Shown here one piece after another: positions 32,946-34,829 of a DNA stretch of 34,829 bases (its first letter is position 1; each line of letters opens with the position of its first letter). The position numbers were made by a program, and so were the translations under genes. Source of the DNA: an uncultured Gemmatimonadota bacterium (lineage in GTDB: Bacteria > Gemmatimonadota > Gemmatimonadetes > Gemmatimonadales > GWC2-71-9); the NCBI GenBank assembly GCA_946479825.1, contig CAMLHU010000001.1:1-34829 (forward strand), in the 5' to 3' direction. The notes under the pieces are model-generated. The model was given only the letters and a program-made list of their open reading frames with translations, was not told the DNA's origin and searched no databases.

Positions 32946-34610
32946 ATGACCCGTTCGTTCCGTTCGCTTGCGTTCGCCTTGCTCGCGCTGGGCGCCTGCC
33001 GTCCGTCGTCCGCGCCGTCGCTGGTCATCTACGGGAAGATCTGGACCGGCGACTCGGCGCGTCCCTGGGCCCAGGCGCTCGCCGTCGCGGGCGACTCGAT
33101 CGCGGCCGTGGGCGACAGCGCGACGGTGGCCGCGCTCGCGGGTCCCCGCTCCGAGGTGTTCCACGCCCCGGGGCTGGTGACGCCAGGATTCCAGGACGGG
33201 CACACGCACTTCATCGACGGCGGGTTCCAGCTCGCCTCCGTCGACCTGCGCACGGCCGCGACGCCGGCGGAGTTCATCCGCCGCATCCGCGACTTCGCCC
33301 GGACCCTGCCCAAAGGGAAGTGGATCACCGGCGGCGACTGGGACCATACCCTCTGGCCCGGCCAGCCGCTGCCGCGCCACGAGTGGATCGACTCGGTGAC
33401 CCCCGACAACCCGGTGTTCCTGGACCGGCTCGACGGCCACGAGGCGCTGGCCAACGCCGCCGCGATGAAGGCGGCGGGGATCACCCGTGACACCCCGGCG
33501 CCGTCGGGCGGCGAGATCGTGCGCGACGCGCGCACGGGCGAGCCGATCGGGATCTTCAAGGACAACGCGCTCGCGATGGTGTATCGCGCCATTCCCGAGC
33601 CGACCCCGGCCGATCGCGATTCGGCGCTGGCCACCGCGCTCCGCTACGCGGCCTCGCTCGGCCTCACCGGCACGGCGCATATGTACGCGTCGTTCGCCGA
33701 CCTCGCGAGCTACCAGCGCCTCGAGCGCGCCGGCCGCCTCACGCTGCGGGCGCGGCTCTACCTGCCGCTCCCCGACTGGCGCGAGGTGGCCGACTCGGTG
33801 GCCGCCCACGGCGCCGGTGACGACTGGGTGGCCATCGGCGGGCTCAAGGGATTCATGGACGGCTCGGCCGGGTCGCGGACGGCGTTCATGGCCCAGCCGT
33901 ACTCCGACTCGGCGGGCTATCGCGGCCTGCTCCGCAACCCGCCGGCCGACATGGCGCGCTGGATCGGCGCCGCCGATTCCGTCCATCTGCAGGTGGCGGT
34001 GCACGCCATCGGCGACTCGGCCAACGCCATCCTGCTCGGCATCTACGACAGCCTGACGCAGGTCCACGGCGCGCGCGACCGCCGCTTCCGCGACGAACAC
34101 GCCCAGCACCTCCGCCCCCAGGACATCGCGCGATTCGGCGCCCTCGGCGTCGTCGCCTCGGTCCAGCCGTACCACCTCGTGGACGATGGCCGGTGGGTGG
34201 TGCAGCGCATCGGGCCGGTGCGCATCAAGACCACCTACCCGTTCCGGACGCTTCTCGACACCCACGCCGTGCTCGCCTTCGGGTCCGACTGGAGCGTGGC
34301 GAGCCTCGACCCGATCCAGGGCATCTACGCCGCGGTGACCCGCCGGACCTCCGACGGCAAGAACCCGGGCGGGTGGATCCCGGAGCAGAAGGTGTCGCTC
34401 AACGACGCGCTCCGGGCGTACACCTGGGGCAACTCGTACGCGACCTTCACCGAGGCGCATCGCGGCACCATCGCCCCGGGGAAGTGGGCCGACCTCACCG
34501 TGCTGGACAAGGACCTGTTCGCGATCCCGCCCGAGTCGCTCGGCACCGCCAAGGCGGTGCTGACCGTCGTCGGGGGCAAGGTGGTGTACCGGCGGGAGCC
34601 GGGCCGGTGA
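32946..34610 (+). CDS. Amidohydrolase 3 family lipoprotein (YtcJ-like)
   Basis: A 554-residue metal-dependent hydrolase of the amidohydrolase superfamily. A signal peptide ends in LGAC with lipidated C18, so it is exported and anchored in the cell envelope. The metal site begins with H86 and H88 (DGHTHF). Later landmarks are GLKGFMDGSAGSRTAF, VAVHAIGDSAN, RDEHAQHL, FGSDWSV and the C-terminal APGKWADLTVLDKDLF of the composite beta sandwich. Family members cleave amides, N-acyl amino acids or formamides, and the substrate here cannot be named. GGGAG lies 5 bp before the ATG. A GC hairpin follows the gene. Confidence 0.92.
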   Translation: MTRSFRSLAFALLALGACRPSSAPSLVIYGKIWTGDSARPWAQALAVAGDSIAAVGDSATVAALAGPRSEVFHAPGLVTPGFQDGHTHFIDGGFQLASVDLRTAATPAEFIRRIRDFARTLPKGKWITGGDWDHTLWPGQPLPRHEWIDSVTPDNPVFLDRLDGHEALANAAAMKAAGITRDTPAPSGGEIVRDARTGEPIGIFKDNALAMVYRAIPEPTPADRDSALATALRYAASLGLTGTAHMYASFADLASYQRLERAGRLTLRARLYLPLPDWREVADSVAAHGAGDDWVAIGGLKGFMDGSAGSRTAFMAQPYSDSAGYRGLLRNPPADMARWIGAADSVHLQVAVHAIGDSANAILLGIYDSLTQVHGARDRRFRDEHAQHLRPQDIARFGALGVVASVQPYHLVDDGRWVVQRIGPVRIKTTYPFRTLLDTHAVLAFGSDWSVASLDPIQGIYAAVTRRTSDGKNPGGWIPEQKVSLNDALRAYTWGNSYATFTEAHRGTIAPGKWADLTVLDKDLFAIPPESLGTAKAVLTVVGGKVVYRREPGR

Positions 34611-34621
34611 GCGGCCGCTCC

Positions 34622-34669
34622 CGGGGGGTCCGCCGGCTGCTGGCCCCCCCGCGGCCATAGGCCTATTTT
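34622..34669 (+). terminator. Possible terminator of the amidohydrolase gene
   Basis: CGGGGGGTCC (34622-34631) pairs with GGCCCCCCCG (34642-34651) with one mismatch. The next T-rich piece, TATTTT, is 12 bp further and may instead be the next gene's -10 box. Confidence 0.3.
34664..34669 (+). promoter_or_regulatory. Possible -10 box (TATTTT) for a leaderless E1 mRNA
   Basis: TATTTT ends 6 bp before the ATG at 34676. There is no ribosome-binding site between them, which fits leaderless initiation. Confidence 0.4.
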
Positions 34670-34675
34670 CCCGGT

Positions 34676-34829
34676 ATGGCCACCCGTTCCCGACCCCAGC
34701 CCAAGGCCGCCCGGAGCCTCTCCAAGGCGGACCTGCTCGAGATGTACCGCTTGATGTACCTCTCCCGTCGCGTTGACGACAAGGAGATCCAGCTCAAGCG
34801 GCAGAACAAGATCTTCTTCCAGATCTCCG
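34676..34829 (+). CDS. 2-oxoacid dehydrogenase E1 component, alpha-type N-terminus (partial)
   Basis: Only 51 codons are visible. After a short basic lead the sequence SKADLLEMYRLMYLSRRVDD followed by KEIQLKRQNKIFFQIS matches the first helices of branched-chain 2-oxoacid or pyruvate dehydrogenase E1 alpha, which use TPP to decarboxylate the 2-oxoacid. In related genomes such proteins are often alpha-beta fusions. The window ends before the TPP motif, so neither substrate nor fusion can be judged. It would be a 2-oxoacid dehydrogenase separate from kgd. Confidence 0.75.
   Translation, partial: MATRSRPQPKAARSLSKADLLEMYRLMYLSRRVDDKEIQLKRQNKIFFQIS

Overview
The window is very GC-rich, gene-dense chromosomal DNA from a Gram-negative-type bacterium: it encodes lipoproteins with lipoboxes, periplasmic binding proteins and carotenoid enzymes. 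The gene content fits Gemmatimonadota best. This placement is inferred from gene content and style and was not checked by any search. The content includes a fused E1/E2 2-oxoglutarate dehydrogenase, crtI-crtB next to a B12-type MerR regulator, paired lipoproteins, and the interspersed repeat that reads as HPERSEGS. No tRNA, rRNA, CRISPR, insertion sequence or prophage was seen. The longest stretch without a gene is just under 300 bp.

Layout, left to right. (1) Minus strand, 1-6075: a PLP-dependent decarboxylase of the tyrosine-decarboxylase type, cut by the window edge, then a tight tkt-tal-symporter operon that ends in a good terminator. (2) Plus strand, 6267-10829: a CarH-like B12 photoreceptor repressor, phytoene desaturase, phytoene synthase, an acyltransferase and a DUF2269 membrane protein, probably a light-controlled carotenoid operon. 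The tkt/carH spacer holds a six-tract G-quadruplex motif. (3) 10923-12602: an unknown protein, a rhodanese fold lacking its cysteine, and an HNH nuclease. (4) Minus strand, 12643-16236: a multifunctional 2-oxoglutarate dehydrogenase (kgd/odhA type). (5) Plus strand, 16373-20507: a substrate-binding lipoprotein, a hybrid histidine kinase and a second, paralogous substrate-binding lipoprotein, all joined by 4-bp GTGA overlaps and with no permease or ATPase. An in-frame amber codon cuts the kinase between its ATPase and receiver parts. (6) 20494-26160: glpD (minus), a methyltransferase, and a two-gene beta-oxidation operon (thiolase and FadJ/FadB-type protein). (7) 26161-29755: a composite repeat block, rho (minus), proline dehydrogenase, a small unknown protein and rsgA. 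(8) 29763-32541, minus: an ABC exporter, a MazG-like pyrophosphohydrolase and a small membrane-anchored protein. (9) 32683 to the end, plus: a small unknown protein, an amidohydrolase lipoprotein and the start of a 2-oxoacid dehydrogenase E1.

Most of the window is central carbon metabolism: pentose phosphate, TCA cycle, fatty acid, glycerol and proline oxidation, consistent with an aerobic heterotroph. The two most interesting units are the light/B12-carotenoid locus and the binding-protein/hybrid-kinase/binding-protein locus. The second resembles in design, but not in gene order, the TorT-TorS and LuxP-LuxQ systems, in which a type I periplasmic binding protein feeds a hybrid kinase.

Two promoter styles recur. 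TAnnnT boxes lie about 40-60 bp upstream of several starts, three of them with a TTG- or TTC-type box 17 bp further upstream. TAnnnT boxes also lie only 6-8 bp before three ATG codons, which suggests leaderless transcripts. Coordinates and motifs were read by eye. Family assignments rest on remembered motifs.
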